Source: Desertivibrio insolitus (GTDB lineage: Bacteria; Actinomycetota; Actinomycetes; Actinomycetales; Microbacteriaceae). Taken from it: DNA of 64,000 nucleotides. A program made the translations under genes and the position numbers. The stretch covers positions 310,001 to 374,000 of the forward strand of contig NZ_JAFIQW010000004.1 in the NCBI RefSeq assembly GCF_017355965.1, in the 5' to 3' direction. The notes under the pieces were generated by a model that was not told the DNA's origin, did not search any database, and saw nothing but the letters and a program-made list of their open reading frames with translations. Positions 18,406 to 26,386 of this stretch are shown piece by piece (position 1 is the first letter of the stretch; every line of letters begins with the position of its first letter).

Positions 18406-19308
18406 ATGACTGACACCACCGGTACTTCGCAGGTCGGAACGAGCCGCGTCAAGCGCGGCCTCGCCGAGATGCTCAAGGGCGGCGTGATCATGGACGTGGT
18501 CACCGCCGAGCAGGCACGCATCGCGGAGGACGCCGGCGCCGTCGCCGTCATGGCCCTCGAGCGCGTGCCCGCCGACATCCGTTCGCAGGGCGGCGTCGCG
18601 CGCATGAGCGACCCCGACCTCATCGACGGCATCATTTCCGCCGTCTCCATCCCCGTCATGGCGAAGGCCCGCATCGGTCACTTCGTCGAGGCGCAGGTGC
18701 TGCAGTCGCTCGGCGTGGACTACATCGACGAGTCCGAGGTGCTGAGCCCCGCCGACTATGTCAACCACATCGACAAGTGGGACTTCACGACCCCCTTCGT
18801 CTGCGGTGCGACCAACCTGGGCGAGGCGCTCCGCCGCATCACCGAGGGCGCGGCCATGATCCGCTCGAAGGGCGAGGCCGGCACGGGCGACGTCTCCGAG
18901 GCGACCAAGCACATCCGCACGATCAAGCGCGAGATCGCCGCGCTCGCCTCGAAGTCGAAGGACGAGCTCTACGTCGCCGCCAAGGAGCTGCAGGCCCCGT
19001 ACGACCTCGTCGTCGAGGTCGCCGAGACCGGCAAGCTGCCCGTCGTGCTCTTCACCGCCGGTGGCGTCGCCACCCCCGCGGATGCCGCGATGATGATCCA
19101 GCTCGGCGCCGACGGCGTCTTCGTCGGCTCGGGCATCTTCAAGTCCGGCAACCCCGCGCAGCGCGCCGCCGCCATCGTCAAGGCGACGACCTTCTACGAC
19201 GACCCCAAGGTGATCGCCGAGGTCTCCCGCGGTCTCGGCGAGGCCATGGTCGGCATCAACGTCGCCGACCTCCCCGCGCCGCACCGCCTCGCCGAGCGTG
19301 GCTGGTAA
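18406..19308 (+). CDS. pdxS: pyridoxal 5'-phosphate synthase lyase subunit PdxS
   Basis: A 300-residue PdxS (SNZ) protein that with PdxT makes PLP from ribose 5-phosphate, glyceraldehyde 3-phosphate and glutamine-derived ammonia. Seen: the [17 protein letters not shown] start, the [10 protein letters not shown] segment, the Schiff-base lysine in VMAKARIGH, and the phosphate-binding [10 protein letters not shown]. Length is as expected for the barrel. I use ATG 18406 (GAAAGG upstream); the GTG at 18376 would add ten residues lacking family similarity. The last 11 bases overlap pdxT, matching the PdxS/PdxT stoichiometric complex. Confidence 0.98.
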   Translation: MTDTTGTSQVGTSRVKRGLAEMLKGGVIMDVVTAEQARIAEDAGAVAVMALERVPADIRSQGGVARMSDPDLIDGIISAVSIPVMAKARIGHFVEAQVLQSLGVDYIDESEVLSPADYVNHIDKWDFTTPFVCGATNLGEALRRITEGAAMIRSKGEAGTGDVSEATKHIRTIKREIAALASKSKDELYVAAKELQAPYDLVVEVAETGKLPVVLFTAGGVATPADAAMMIQLGADGVFVGSGIFKSGNPAQRAAAIVKATTFYDDPKVIAEVSRGLGEAMVGINVADLPAPHRLAERGW

Positions 19309-19891
19309 GCCCCGCGTCGGCGTCCTCGCCCTCCAGGGCGACTTCCGCGAGCACCTCGCGGTGCTGACTGCCCTCGGGGCCGACGCCCGCCCGGTGCGTC
19401 GCCCCGAGGAGCTCGCGGAGGTCGACGGGCTCGTCATCCCCGGCGGCGAGTCGACCGTCATGGACAAGCTCAGCCGCTCCTTCGGTCTCGCCGAGCCGCT
19501 GCGCGCCGCGATCGACGACGGGCTGCCCGTCTACGGCACGTGCGCCGGGCTCATCATGCTCTCCGACACCGTGCTCGACGCGATCGAGGGCCAGCGCTCC
19601 ATCGGCGGACTCGCGGTCAAGGTGCGCCGCAACGCGTTCGGCAACCAGAACGACTCGTTCGAGGCCGACCTCGACGTGCCGCAGCTCGGCGACGAGCCCG
19701 TGCACGCCGTCTTCATCCGCGCCCCTGCGATCGAGGAGGTCTCGGCGGATGTCACCGCGCTCGCGACCCTCGACGACGGCCGCATCGTTGCCGCGGAGCA
19801 GGGCAACCTGCTGGGCACCTCGTTCCATCCCGAGGTGACGAACGACTACCGCTTCCACCGGTACTTCCTCGACAAGGTCCGGTCGGCCTAG
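19298..19891 (+). CDS. pdxT: pyridoxal 5'-phosphate synthase glutaminase subunit PdxT
   Basis: A 197-residue class I glutaminase that feeds ammonia to PdxS. The nucleophile Cys is in the GTCAGLIML segment near residue 88, the oxyanion loop is PGGESTVM (48-55), and the His-Glu pair is in SFHPEVT near 176. It starts at a GTG inside the end of pdxS (11-base overlap), so the two subunits are coupled. The pdxST-yebC order is common in actinobacteria. Confidence 0.97.
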   Translation: MAGKPRVGVLALQGDFREHLAVLTALGADARPVRRPEELAEVDGLVIPGGESTVMDKLSRSFGLAEPLRAAIDDGLPVYGTCAGLIMLSDTVLDAIEGQRSIGGLAVKVRRNAFGNQNDSFEADLDVPQLGDEPVHAVFIRAPAIEEVSADVTALATLDDGRIVAAEQGNLLGTSFHPEVTNDYRFHRYFLDKVRSA

Positions 19892-19954
19892 GCCTCCTCA
19901 GGCGGCCTACGACTGGGCTCCCGAGGCATCCGACGGCCGGTGCCGCCGCGCCGC

Positions 19955-19960
19955 TAGACT
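19955..19960 (+). promoter_or_regulatory. -10 box of yebC
   Basis: TAGACT lies 33 bases before the GTG at 19994, with GAAGGAG as ribosome site five bases from the start. Confidence 0.55.
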
Positions 19961-19993
19961 GTCGCAGTTCATTCCACTACTTGAAGGAGCACC

Positions 19994-20755
19994 GTGAGCG
20001 GGCATTCCAAGTGGGCGACGACCAAGCACAAGAAGGCCGTCATCGACGCGCGTCGTGCCAAGTCGTTCGCGAAGCTCATCAAGAACATCGAGGTCGCCGC
20101 GAAGATCGGCGGCGCGGACCTCTCCGGCAACCCGACGCTCGTCGACGCCGTGCAGAAGGCCAAGAAGACCTCGGTGCCCAACGACAACATCGACCGCGCC
20201 ATCAAGCGCGGCGCGGGTCTCACGGGCGAGACCATCGACTACCAGACGATCATGTACGAGGGCTACGGTCCCAACGGCGTCGCGCTGCTGATCGAGTGCC
20301 TCACCGACAACAAGAACCGCGCCGCGGCCGACGTGCGCACCGCGATGACGCGCAACGGCGGCACGATGGCCGACCCCGGCAGCGTCGCCTACAACTTCTC
20401 GCGTAAGGGCGTCATCTCGGTCGCCAAGCAGGGTGACCTCAGCGAGGACGACGTGCTCGCCGCGGTGCTCGACGCCGGCGCCGAGGAGGTCGTCGACCAG
20501 GGCGAGGGCTTCGAGATCATCACCGAGGCGAGCGACCTCGTCGCCGCCCGCACCGCCCTGCAGGACGCCGGCATCGACTACGAGTCGGCCGATGCGGAGT
20601 TCGTGCCGGGCGTGAAGATCGAGGTCGACCTCGAGACCGCGCGCAAGGTGTTCAAGCTCATCGACGCGCTCGAGGACTCGGACGACGTGCAGAACGTCTA
20701 CGCGAATTACGACATCCCCGCCGAGGTGCAGGCACAGCTCGACGAAGAGGACTGA
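19994..20755 (+). CDS. yebC: YebC/PmpR family transcriptional regulator
   Basis: A 253-residue YebC-type protein, beginning with the family hallmark [20 protein letters not shown], here after a GTG start with GAAGGAG upstream. Members act as DNA-binding regulators or, by recent work on the family, assist translation of proline stretches. Three alpha/beta domains fit the length. It lies just before ruvC, the usual position in actinobacteria, and may regulate the ruv genes; this is known for some relatives but not shown here. Confidence 0.95.
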   Translation: MSGHSKWATTKHKKAVIDARRAKSFAKLIKNIEVAAKIGGADLSGNPTLVDAVQKAKKTSVPNDNIDRAIKRGAGLTGETIDYQTIMYEGYGPNGVALLIECLTDNKNRAAADVRTAMTRNGGTMADPGSVAYNFSRKGVISVAKQGDLSEDDVLAAVLDAGAEEVVDQGEGFEIITEASDLVAARTALQDAGIDYESADAEFVPGVKIEVDLETARKVFKLIDALEDSDDVQNVYANYDIPAEVQAQLDEED

Positions 20756-20766
20756 TACTTGGCCCC

Positions 20767-21336
20767 ATGCGCGTTCTCGGGATCGACCCTGGTCTCACGC
20801 GCTGTGGAGTCGGGATCGTCGACGTCGACCGGTCGCGCCGGGCGACGCTCGTCGCGGTGACCGTGCTGCGCACGCCGCCCACGATGCCCCTCGAGCACCG
20901 GCTGCTCGAGATCGGCCGCGGGATCGCCGCCCTCATGGACGAGCATCAGCCCGTGTCGATCGCGCTCGAGCGGGTCTTCGCCCAGCACAACCTGCCGACC
21001 GTGATGGGCATCGCCCAGATCAGCGGTGTCGCCCTCTCCGCCGCGGCGGAGCGGGGCCTCGCCGTCGGCCTGCACACCCCGAGCGAGGTCAAAGCCGCCG
21101 TCACCGGCTACGGGTCCGCCGACAAGAAGCAGGTCGCCACGATGGTGCAGCGCGTGCTCGGGCTGACCGAACTGCCCAAACCCGCGGATGCTTCCGACGC
21201 GCTCGCCCTCGCGCTGTGCCACGCCTGGCGCGGCGCGCCGAGTGCGGCAGGCGCTGCGGCATCCGCCCTCACCCCCGCCCAGGAGAAGTGGCGCGCCGCC
21301 GAACGGCGGGCGCGCGAACGGAGGCCCATCCCATGA
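20767..21336 (+). CDS. ruvC: Holliday junction resolvase RuvC
   Basis: A 189-residue nuclease that cuts Holliday junctions with RuvAB. The acidic residues are in LGIDPGLTRCG (Asp7), SIALERVF (Glu near 66) and the ADASDALALALCH segment near 140. The tail is Ala/Arg-rich. A possible leaderless -10, GATACT, lies at 20754-20759, seven bases before the ATG and overlapping the yebC stop. Its stop overlaps the ruvA ATG (ATGA). Confidence 0.97.
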   Translation: MRVLGIDPGLTRCGVGIVDVDRSRRATLVAVTVLRTPPTMPLEHRLLEIGRGIAALMDEHQPVSIALERVFAQHNLPTVMGIAQISGVALSAAAERGLAVGLHTPSEVKAAVTGYGSADKKQVATMVQRVLGLTELPKPADASDALALALCHAWRGAPSAAGAAASALTPAQEKWRAAERRARERRPIP

Positions 21337-21938
21337 TCGCGTCGGTCCGCGGCACGGTGCTGCACGCCGCAGGATCGAGCGTCGTCCTCGAAGTCGGGGG
21401 AGTGGGTCTCGCCGTCACGGTCACGCCGCCGGTTGCCCTCTCGCTGCGCGTCGGGGCTGAAGCCCGCCTGCACACGGCCCTCGTCGTGCGCGAGGACGAC
21501 CTCTCCCTTTTCGGATTCCTCGAGGCCGAGGAACTCGGGGTGTTCGACCTGCTTCGCAGCGTCGGCGGCGTCGGCCCGAAGTCCGCGATGGGCGTGCTCG
21601 CCGTCATGACGCCTGCGGATGTGGCTCAGGCCGTGGCGGACGAGAACGACGCCGCGTTCCGCCGCGTCTCCGGCATCGGTCCCAAGACGGCCAAGCTCAT
21701 CGTCGTCTCGCTCACCGGCAAGATCCATGCCACGGCGGCGACCGGATCCAGTCCGGCGGCGGCCGCCGGCGGCGCCGACGACGTGCTGACCGCCCTCGTC
21801 GGCCTCGGCTGGAGTGAGAAGGTCGCGCGCGACGCTCTCGAGAAGGTGCGCAAGGAGCAGGGCACGGATGTCTCGAGCGCCCTGCAGCTGCGGGCGGCGC
21901 TCGCGCAGCTCGGACCTCAGCCGGCGGCCGGCCGATGA
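21333..21938 (+). CDS. ruvA: Holliday junction branch migration protein RuvA
   Basis: A 201-residue RuvA: OB-fold domain (about 1-63), two helix-hairpin-helix motifs ([11 protein letters not shown] and [10 protein letters not shown], about 72-120) and a C-terminal three-helix domain (about 148-195) that contacts RuvB. The start ATG overlaps the ruvC stop and its own stop overlaps ruvB, forming a tightly coupled ruvCAB operon. Longer upstream frames are read-through of the ruvC region. Confidence 0.97.
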   Translation: MIASVRGTVLHAAGSSVVLEVGGVGLAVTVTPPVALSLRVGAEARLHTALVVREDDLSLFGFLEAEELGVFDLLRSVGGVGPKSAMGVLAVMTPADVAQAVADENDAAFRRVSGIGPKTAKLIVVSLTGKIHATAATGSSPAAAAGGADDVLTALVGLGWSEKVARDALEKVRKEQGTDVSSALQLRAALAQLGPQPAAGR

Positions 21939-22972
21939 GCGACGACCTGCTGAGTCCCGTTCCCGAGTCCGAGGCGGAGGTCGCGTTCGAGGGCGCACTC
22001 CGCCCGTCGACCCTCGCCGAGTTCGTCGGCCAGTCGAAGGTGCGCGGTCAGCTCGAACTGCTGCTGACCGCCGCACGGATGCAGGGGCGAACGCCCGACC
22101 ACATCCTGCTCGCCGGCCCGCCCGGACTCGGCAAGACCACCCTCGCGATGATCGTCGCGCAGGAGACGGAGCGACCGCTCCGGCAGTCGAGCGGCCCCGC
22201 GATCCAGCACGCCGGAGACCTCGCGGCGCTGCTGTCGAGCCTCGTGCCCGGCGAGATCCTCTTCATCGACGAGATCCACCGCATGGCGCGGTCGGCGGAG
22301 GAGATGCTCTACCTCGCGATGGAGGACTTCCAGGTCGACATCATGGTCGGCAAGGGCGCCGGAGCCACGTCCATCCCGCTCGAGCTCGCGCCGTTCACGC
22401 TGGTCGGCGCCACGACCCGCGCGGGCCTCCTGCCGAACCCGCTGCGCGACCGCTTCGGCTTCACCGCGCACCTCGAGTTCTACGACGGCGGCGAGCTCGA
22501 GCTCGTGCTCGCCCGCGCCGCGCGGCTGCTCGGGCTCGACATCGACCGTGCCGCCCTCGCCGAGATCGCCGGTCGCTCACGGGGCACGCCGCGAATCGCC
22601 AACCGCCTGCTTCGGCGGGTGCGGGACTACCAGCTCGTGCATCCGCAGGTCGACTCCCTCGACGCGGTGCGGCAGGCCCTCGAGCTGTACGACGTCGACC
22701 CGCTCGGCCTCGACCGGCTCGACCGCGCCGTGCTCGAGATCGTCGTGCGGCGCTTCGGCGGCGGACCGGTCGGCCTCTCGACGCTCGCGGTCTCGGTGGG
22801 GGAGGAGGCCGAGACGATCGAGAGCGTCGTCGAGCCGTTCCTCGTGCGGATCGGCCTGCTCACCCGCACCCCGCGGGGTCGGGTGGCCACCCCGCAGGCC
22901 TGGCGTCACCTGGGTCTCGAGCCCCCTGTCGCCCTGGGGCAGGCGCCGTCGCTCTTCGACGGTGACCTATAA
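21935..22972 (+). CDS. ruvB: Holliday junction branch migration helicase RuvB
   Basis: A 345-residue AAA+ motor. Walker [10 protein letters not shown] is at about 67-75, Walker B LFIDEIHR near 109, sensor 1 in GATTRAG and the arginine finger in NPLRDRFGF; a winged-helix domain (about 265-335) ends the protein. The gene finishes with a TAA that lies inside a perfect 17-bp tandem repeat containing a TATAAT box, so the promoter of yajC begins in its last codons. Confidence 0.98.
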   Translation: MSDDLLSPVPESEAEVAFEGALRPSTLAEFVGQSKVRGQLELLLTAARMQGRTPDHILLAGPPGLGKTTLAMIVAQETERPLRQSSGPAIQHAGDLAALLSSLVPGEILFIDEIHRMARSAEEMLYLAMEDFQVDIMVGKGAGATSIPLELAPFTLVGATTRAGLLPNPLRDRFGFTAHLEFYDGGELELVLARAARLLGLDIDRAALAEIAGRSRGTPRIANRLLRRVRDYQLVHPQVDSLDAVRQALELYDVDPLGLDRLDRAVLEIVVRRFGGGPVGLSTLAVSVGEEAETIESVVEPFLVRIGLLTRTPRGRVATPQAWRHLGLEPPVALGQAPSLFDGDL

Positions 22973-23002
22973 TTCATCCCGGTCGATAATTCATCCCGGT
23001 CG
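22968..23002 (+). promoter_or_regulatory. tandem 17-bp repeat with TATAAT, promoter region of yajC-secDF
   Basis: The unit ATAATTCATCCCGGTCG occurs twice without a gap (22969-22985 and 22986-23002). With the preceding T the first copy gives a consensus -10, TATAAT (22968-22973); the second gives GATAAT. It spans the ruvB stop and lies 58 bases before the yajC ATG. Confidence 0.75.
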
Positions 23003-23059
23003 ATCGACCTGCGCGCGACGGAATCGCCTCCGCGCTGATCCGGAAGGTTCGTTCCAGCC

Positions 23060-23440
23060 ATGGACTTCTACACCCTCAGCCTCGTCGTCGTCTTCGGCGC
23101 TCTGCTCGCGTTCATGTTCTACAACAACCGCAAGCGTCAGAAGCAGCAGCAGGAGCTGCAGGCCAAGATGCAGCCCGGTTCCGAGGTCATGACGAGCTTC
23201 GGCCTCTTCGGCACGCTCCTCTCGGTCGACGAGGAGACCAACGTCGCCGAGGTCGAGACCACCCCCGGCACCGTCGTGCGCGTGCACCGCCAGACCCTCA
23301 CCCGCGTCGTCGAGGACACGACGGCCGTGGCGCCCGCGACCGCGGACGCGGACGACCGCCCGATCGCCGTCGAGGACGCCGATGTCGAGACCTCGACCCG
23401 CCCCGACGCCCGTCCCGGCGACACGAAGGCGAACGACTAA
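23060..23440 (+). CDS. yajC: preprotein translocase subunit YajC
   Basis: A 126-residue protein with one N-terminal membrane helix (about 5-21, TLSLVVVFGALLAFMFY), a basic Lys/Arg/Gln stretch and the conserved PGSEVMTSFGLFGTL segment (39-53). It is part of the SecDF-YajC complex that helps SecYEG export proteins. The acidic, unstructured C terminus is longer than in E. coli, as in other actinobacteria. First gene of yajC-secD-secF. Confidence 0.95.
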   Translation: MDFYTLSLVVVFGALLAFMFYNNRKRQKQQQELQAKMQPGSEVMTSFGLFGTLLSVDEETNVAEVETTPGTVVRVHRQTLTRVVEDTTAVAPATADADDRPIAVEDADVETSTRPDARPGDTKAND

Positions 23441-23452
23441 GACCCACCCCGC

Positions 23453-23476
23453 CCGCCACGCGTCGTCGCGTGGCGG
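23453..23476 (+). terminator. 10-bp hairpin between yajC and secD
   Basis: CCGCCACGCG and CGCGTGGCGG pair perfectly around TCGT. No T-run follows, so it may slow RNase or act as a weak attenuator rather than a full terminator. It covers an in-frame GTG at 23470, which argues against that codon being the secD start. Confidence 0.6.
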
Positions 23477-23517
23477 ATGGCCGCCGAGCGCAGGCCGACG
23501 AGAAAGCTGAGTTCACC

Positions 23518-25320
23518 GTGGCACGACGCCCGAGTCCGGTCAGGAAAGCCTGGCGCTCCTTCATCTGGCTGGGGGTGATCCTCGCCGCCCTCGCCGGGCT
23601 GAACGCCGGCAGCGTCGTCACCGGCTCCGGCTCGTGGACCCCGAGGCTCGCGCTCGACCTCGAGGGCGGCACCCAGATCATCCTCGCCCCGCAGCTCGCC
23701 GACGGCCAGGCCGTCTCCAACGAGCAGCTGGAGCAGGCCGTCTCGATCATCCGTCAGCGCGTCGACGCCACCGGCGTCAGCGAGTCGGAGATCAACACGC
23801 AGGGCCAGAACGTCGTCGTCTCGATCCCCGGTGTGCCGGACGACGAGACGCTCGCGCGCATCCAGTCCTCGGCGAAGCTCGAGTTCCGCCCCGTGCTGCA
23901 GGCCGACGTTCCCACCGCGGCCCCGAGCGCGTCGCCCTCCGCGGCGCCGACGGAGGAGCTCTCCGACGAGCCGGCCACCGAGCCGGCGAACCCGGGCGAC
24001 CTCGCCTGGGTGACCCCTGCGGTGCAGGACACCTTCACCGACTTCGACTGCACGACGGTCGACGAGAGCGGCGCCAACGTCGCGCCCGCCGACGAGCCGC
24101 TCGTCACCTGCCAGGACGACGGCAGCGTCAAGTACATCCTCGGTCCCACCTGGGTCGCGGGCGAGCGCATCGTCACCGCCAGCGCCGGCACGATCACGAC
24201 CGCGCAGGGTGCGTCGACGGGTCAGTGGGCCGTGAACCTGGAGTTCGACGGCCAGGGCACGCAGGAGGTCGACGAGATGACGTCGTACCTCTTCGGGCAG
24301 ACCGGCGTGCAGAACCAGTTCGCGATCGTGCTCGACGGCGAGGTCATCTCCGCACCCACGACCAACGCGGTCATCACGAACGGCCAGCCGCAGATCAGCG
24401 GCTCCTTCACGCAGGAGACGGCGCAGACCCTCGCCGACCAGCTGCGCTTCGGCGCGCTGCCGATCGGCTTCGAGGTGCAGTCCTCCGACACGATCTCCGC
24501 GACGCTCGGTGAGAGCCAGCTCGCGAGCGGCCTGCTCGCCGGCCTCATCGGTCTGATCCTCGTCGTCGTCTACTCGCTGTTCCAGTACCGCCTGCTCGGG
24601 CTCGTGACCGTCGCGTCGCTGCTCATGAGCGCGGCCGTCACCTACCTCTTCGTCACCTACCTCTCGTCGACCGAGGGCTACCGCCTCTCGCTCGCGGGCG
24701 TGGCAGGCCTCATCGTGGCGATCGGTATCACCGCCGACTCGTTCATCGTTTACTTCGAGCGCATCCGCGACGAGCTGCGCGACGGACGAGGGCTCGAGTC
24801 CGCCGTCGAGGCCGGGTGGAAGCGCGCCTTCCGCACGATCCTCGTCTCCGACGCGGTCAACTTCCTCGCGGCCGCGGTGCTGTTCGTGCTCGCCGTCGGC
24901 AACGTCCGCGGCTTCGCGCTCACGCTCGGCATCACGACGATCATGGACCTCATCGTCGTCACGCTGTTCACGCACCCGGTCATGCGCCTGCTCGCGAGGA
25001 CCAAGTTCTTCGGCGAGGGACACAAGCTCTCGGGTCTCGACCCGAAGGCGCTCGGCGCCGTCTACCGCGGCCGTGCCCAGTTCCGCACCGCCGAGACGAT
25101 CTCCGCCACCAAGCGCGCCCAGGCGGGCCGCGAGGCGCAGCGCCGCCAGACGATCGCCGAGCGCAAGGCCGCCGAGGCCGCCGCGGCGGCCAAGGGCACC
25201 ACCGCGACGGCCGTGCTCGACGACACCTCGGCACCGGACGCCGACAAGGGCGCCGAGACCCCGCCCGCCGCGACCTCGGTGCCGCGCCCCGACAAGAACC
25301 GGAAGAAGGGCAACCGATGA
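23518..25320 (+). CDS. secD: protein translocase subunit SecD
   Basis: A 600-residue SecD that uses the proton gradient to finish protein export. Helix 1 (about 14-34) is followed by the D1-D2 motif LDLEGGTQI and a large extracytoplasmic domain with an Ala/Ser/Glu-rich insert (about 130-165), then five helices (about 330-500) including the IADSFIVYFERIRDEL segment with the functional Asp/Arg. The tail (520-600) is Lys/Ala-rich. I prefer GTG 23518; the GTG at 23470 sits in a stable hairpin and would add 16 residues unlike the family. It ends in ATGA overlapping secF. Confidence 0.93.
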   Translation: MARRPSPVRKAWRSFIWLGVILAALAGLNAGSVVTGSGSWTPRLALDLEGGTQIILAPQLADGQAVSNEQLEQAVSIIRQRVDATGVSESEINTQGQNVVVSIPGVPDDETLARIQSSAKLEFRPVLQADVPTAAPSASPSAAPTEELSDEPATEPANPGDLAWVTPAVQDTFTDFDCTTVDESGANVAPADEPLVTCQDDGSVKYILGPTWVAGERIVTASAGTITTAQGASTGQWAVNLEFDGQGTQEVDEMTSYLFGQTGVQNQFAIVLDGEVISAPTTNAVITNGQPQISGSFTQETAQTLADQLRFGALPIGFEVQSSDTISATLGESQLASGLLAGLIGLILVVVYSLFQYRLLGLVTVASLLMSAAVTYLFVTYLSSTEGYRLSLAGVAGLIVAIGITADSFIVYFERIRDELRDGRGLESAVEAGWKRAFRTILVSDAVNFLAAAVLFVLAVGNVRGFALTLGITTIMDLIVVTLFTHPVMRLLARTKFFGEGHKLSGLDPKALGAVYRGRAQFRTAETISATKRAQAGREAQRRQTIAERKAAEAAAAAKGTTATAVLDDTSAPDADKGAETPPAATSVPRPDKNRKKGNR

Positions 25321-26303
25321 GCGGTTTCGCCGAGTTCGGCAACGACCTCTACACCGGCAAGCGCTCGATCGACTTCGTCGGCCGGCGCAAGCTCTGGTAT
25401 CTGATTGCGGCCGTCATGATCCTGGCGTCGATCGTCGGGCCGCTGCTGCGCGGCGGCTTCCACTTCGGTATCGAGTTCACCGGCGGTGCCGAGTTCACGG
25501 TCTCCGGCGTGCAGAGCCCGGACACGGCGGTCGGTGCTGACGCCGTCGAGAGCGTCGTCGCCGACGGCAACCCCCGTATCTCGACCGTGGGCAACGACGC
25601 GGTGCGCGTGCAGACCGACACGATCACCGAGGCCCAGTCGCAGGACGTGCGCGACGCGCTCGCGAGCGCCTACGCCGTCCCCGCGTCGGAGGTCACGACC
25701 TCGCTCATCGGACCGACCTGGGGCGCGGATGTCACGTCGCAGGCGCTCCGCGGCCTCGTGATCTTCATCCTGCTCGCCGCCGTCGTCATGGCGCTGTACT
25801 TCCGCACCTGGAAGATGTCGCTCGCCGCGATCGTCGCGCTGCTCCACGACCTCGTCATCACTGCCGGCATCTACGGCATCGTCGGCTTCGAGGTGACTCC
25901 GGCAGCCGTCATCGGCTTCCTCACGATCCTCGGCTACTCGCTGTACGACACGGTCGTCGTGTTCGACAAGATCCGCGAGAACACGGGGGAGGACGGCGCC
26001 GAGTCGCGCCGCACCTTCGCGGAGTCGGTGAACCTCGCCGTGAACCAGACGCTCGTGCGCTCGATCAACACCTCCGTCGTCGCCGCGCTGCCCGTCGCCT
26101 CGATCCTGTTCATCGGGGCCCTCGTGCTCGGCGCCGGCACGCTGCGCGACATCTCGCTCGCCCTGTTCATCGGCATCCTCGTCGGCACCTACTCGACGAT
26201 CTTCATCGCCGCGCCGCTGTACTCGCAGCTGCGCGAGCGGGAGCCGGAGATCCGCAAGCAGGGCCAGCGCGCCCGCGAGGAGCGCGAGGCGCTGGAGGCC
26301 TGA
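25317..26303 (+). CDS. secF: protein translocase subunit SecF
   Basis: A 328-residue SecF, partner of SecD. Seen: the LYTGKRSIDFVGRRKLW start, the GIEFTGGAEF motif (about 52-61), six membrane helices, and the GYSLYDTVVVFDKIREN segment that carries the conserved charged residues. The start ATG overlaps the secD stop. The C terminus is charged and helical. The rel gene begins 83 bases on with its own promoter. Confidence 0.97.
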   Translation: MSGFAEFGNDLYTGKRSIDFVGRRKLWYLIAAVMILASIVGPLLRGGFHFGIEFTGGAEFTVSGVQSPDTAVGADAVESVVADGNPRISTVGNDAVRVQTDTITEAQSQDVRDALASAYAVPASEVTTSLIGPTWGADVTSQALRGLVIFILLAAVVMALYFRTWKMSLAAIVALLHDLVITAGIYGIVGFEVTPAAVIGFLTILGYSLYDTVVVFDKIRENTGEDGAESRRTFAESVNLAVNQTLVRSINTSVVAALPVASILFIGALVLGAGTLRDISLALFIGILVGTYSTIFIAAPLYSQLREREPEIRKQGQRAREEREALEA

Positions 26304-26361
26304 CGCGGCGGCATCCGCTCACGGCGTACCCTGCCGGAACACCTGCGCGGAGCCACGCGCC

Positions 26362-26367
26362 TACACT
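26362..26367 (+). promoter_or_regulatory. -10 box of rel
   Basis: TACACT lies 19 bases before the ATG, with the ribosome site CGGAGG (26375-26380) between. Confidence 0.55.
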
Positions 26368-26386
26368 TGTCAACCGGAGGTAGCCC

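Noticed and set aside
23470-23517. Upstream GTG start for secD
   Set aside because: It lies in the loop-proximal arm of a 10-bp hairpin, lacks a ribosome site and adds residues unlike SecD.
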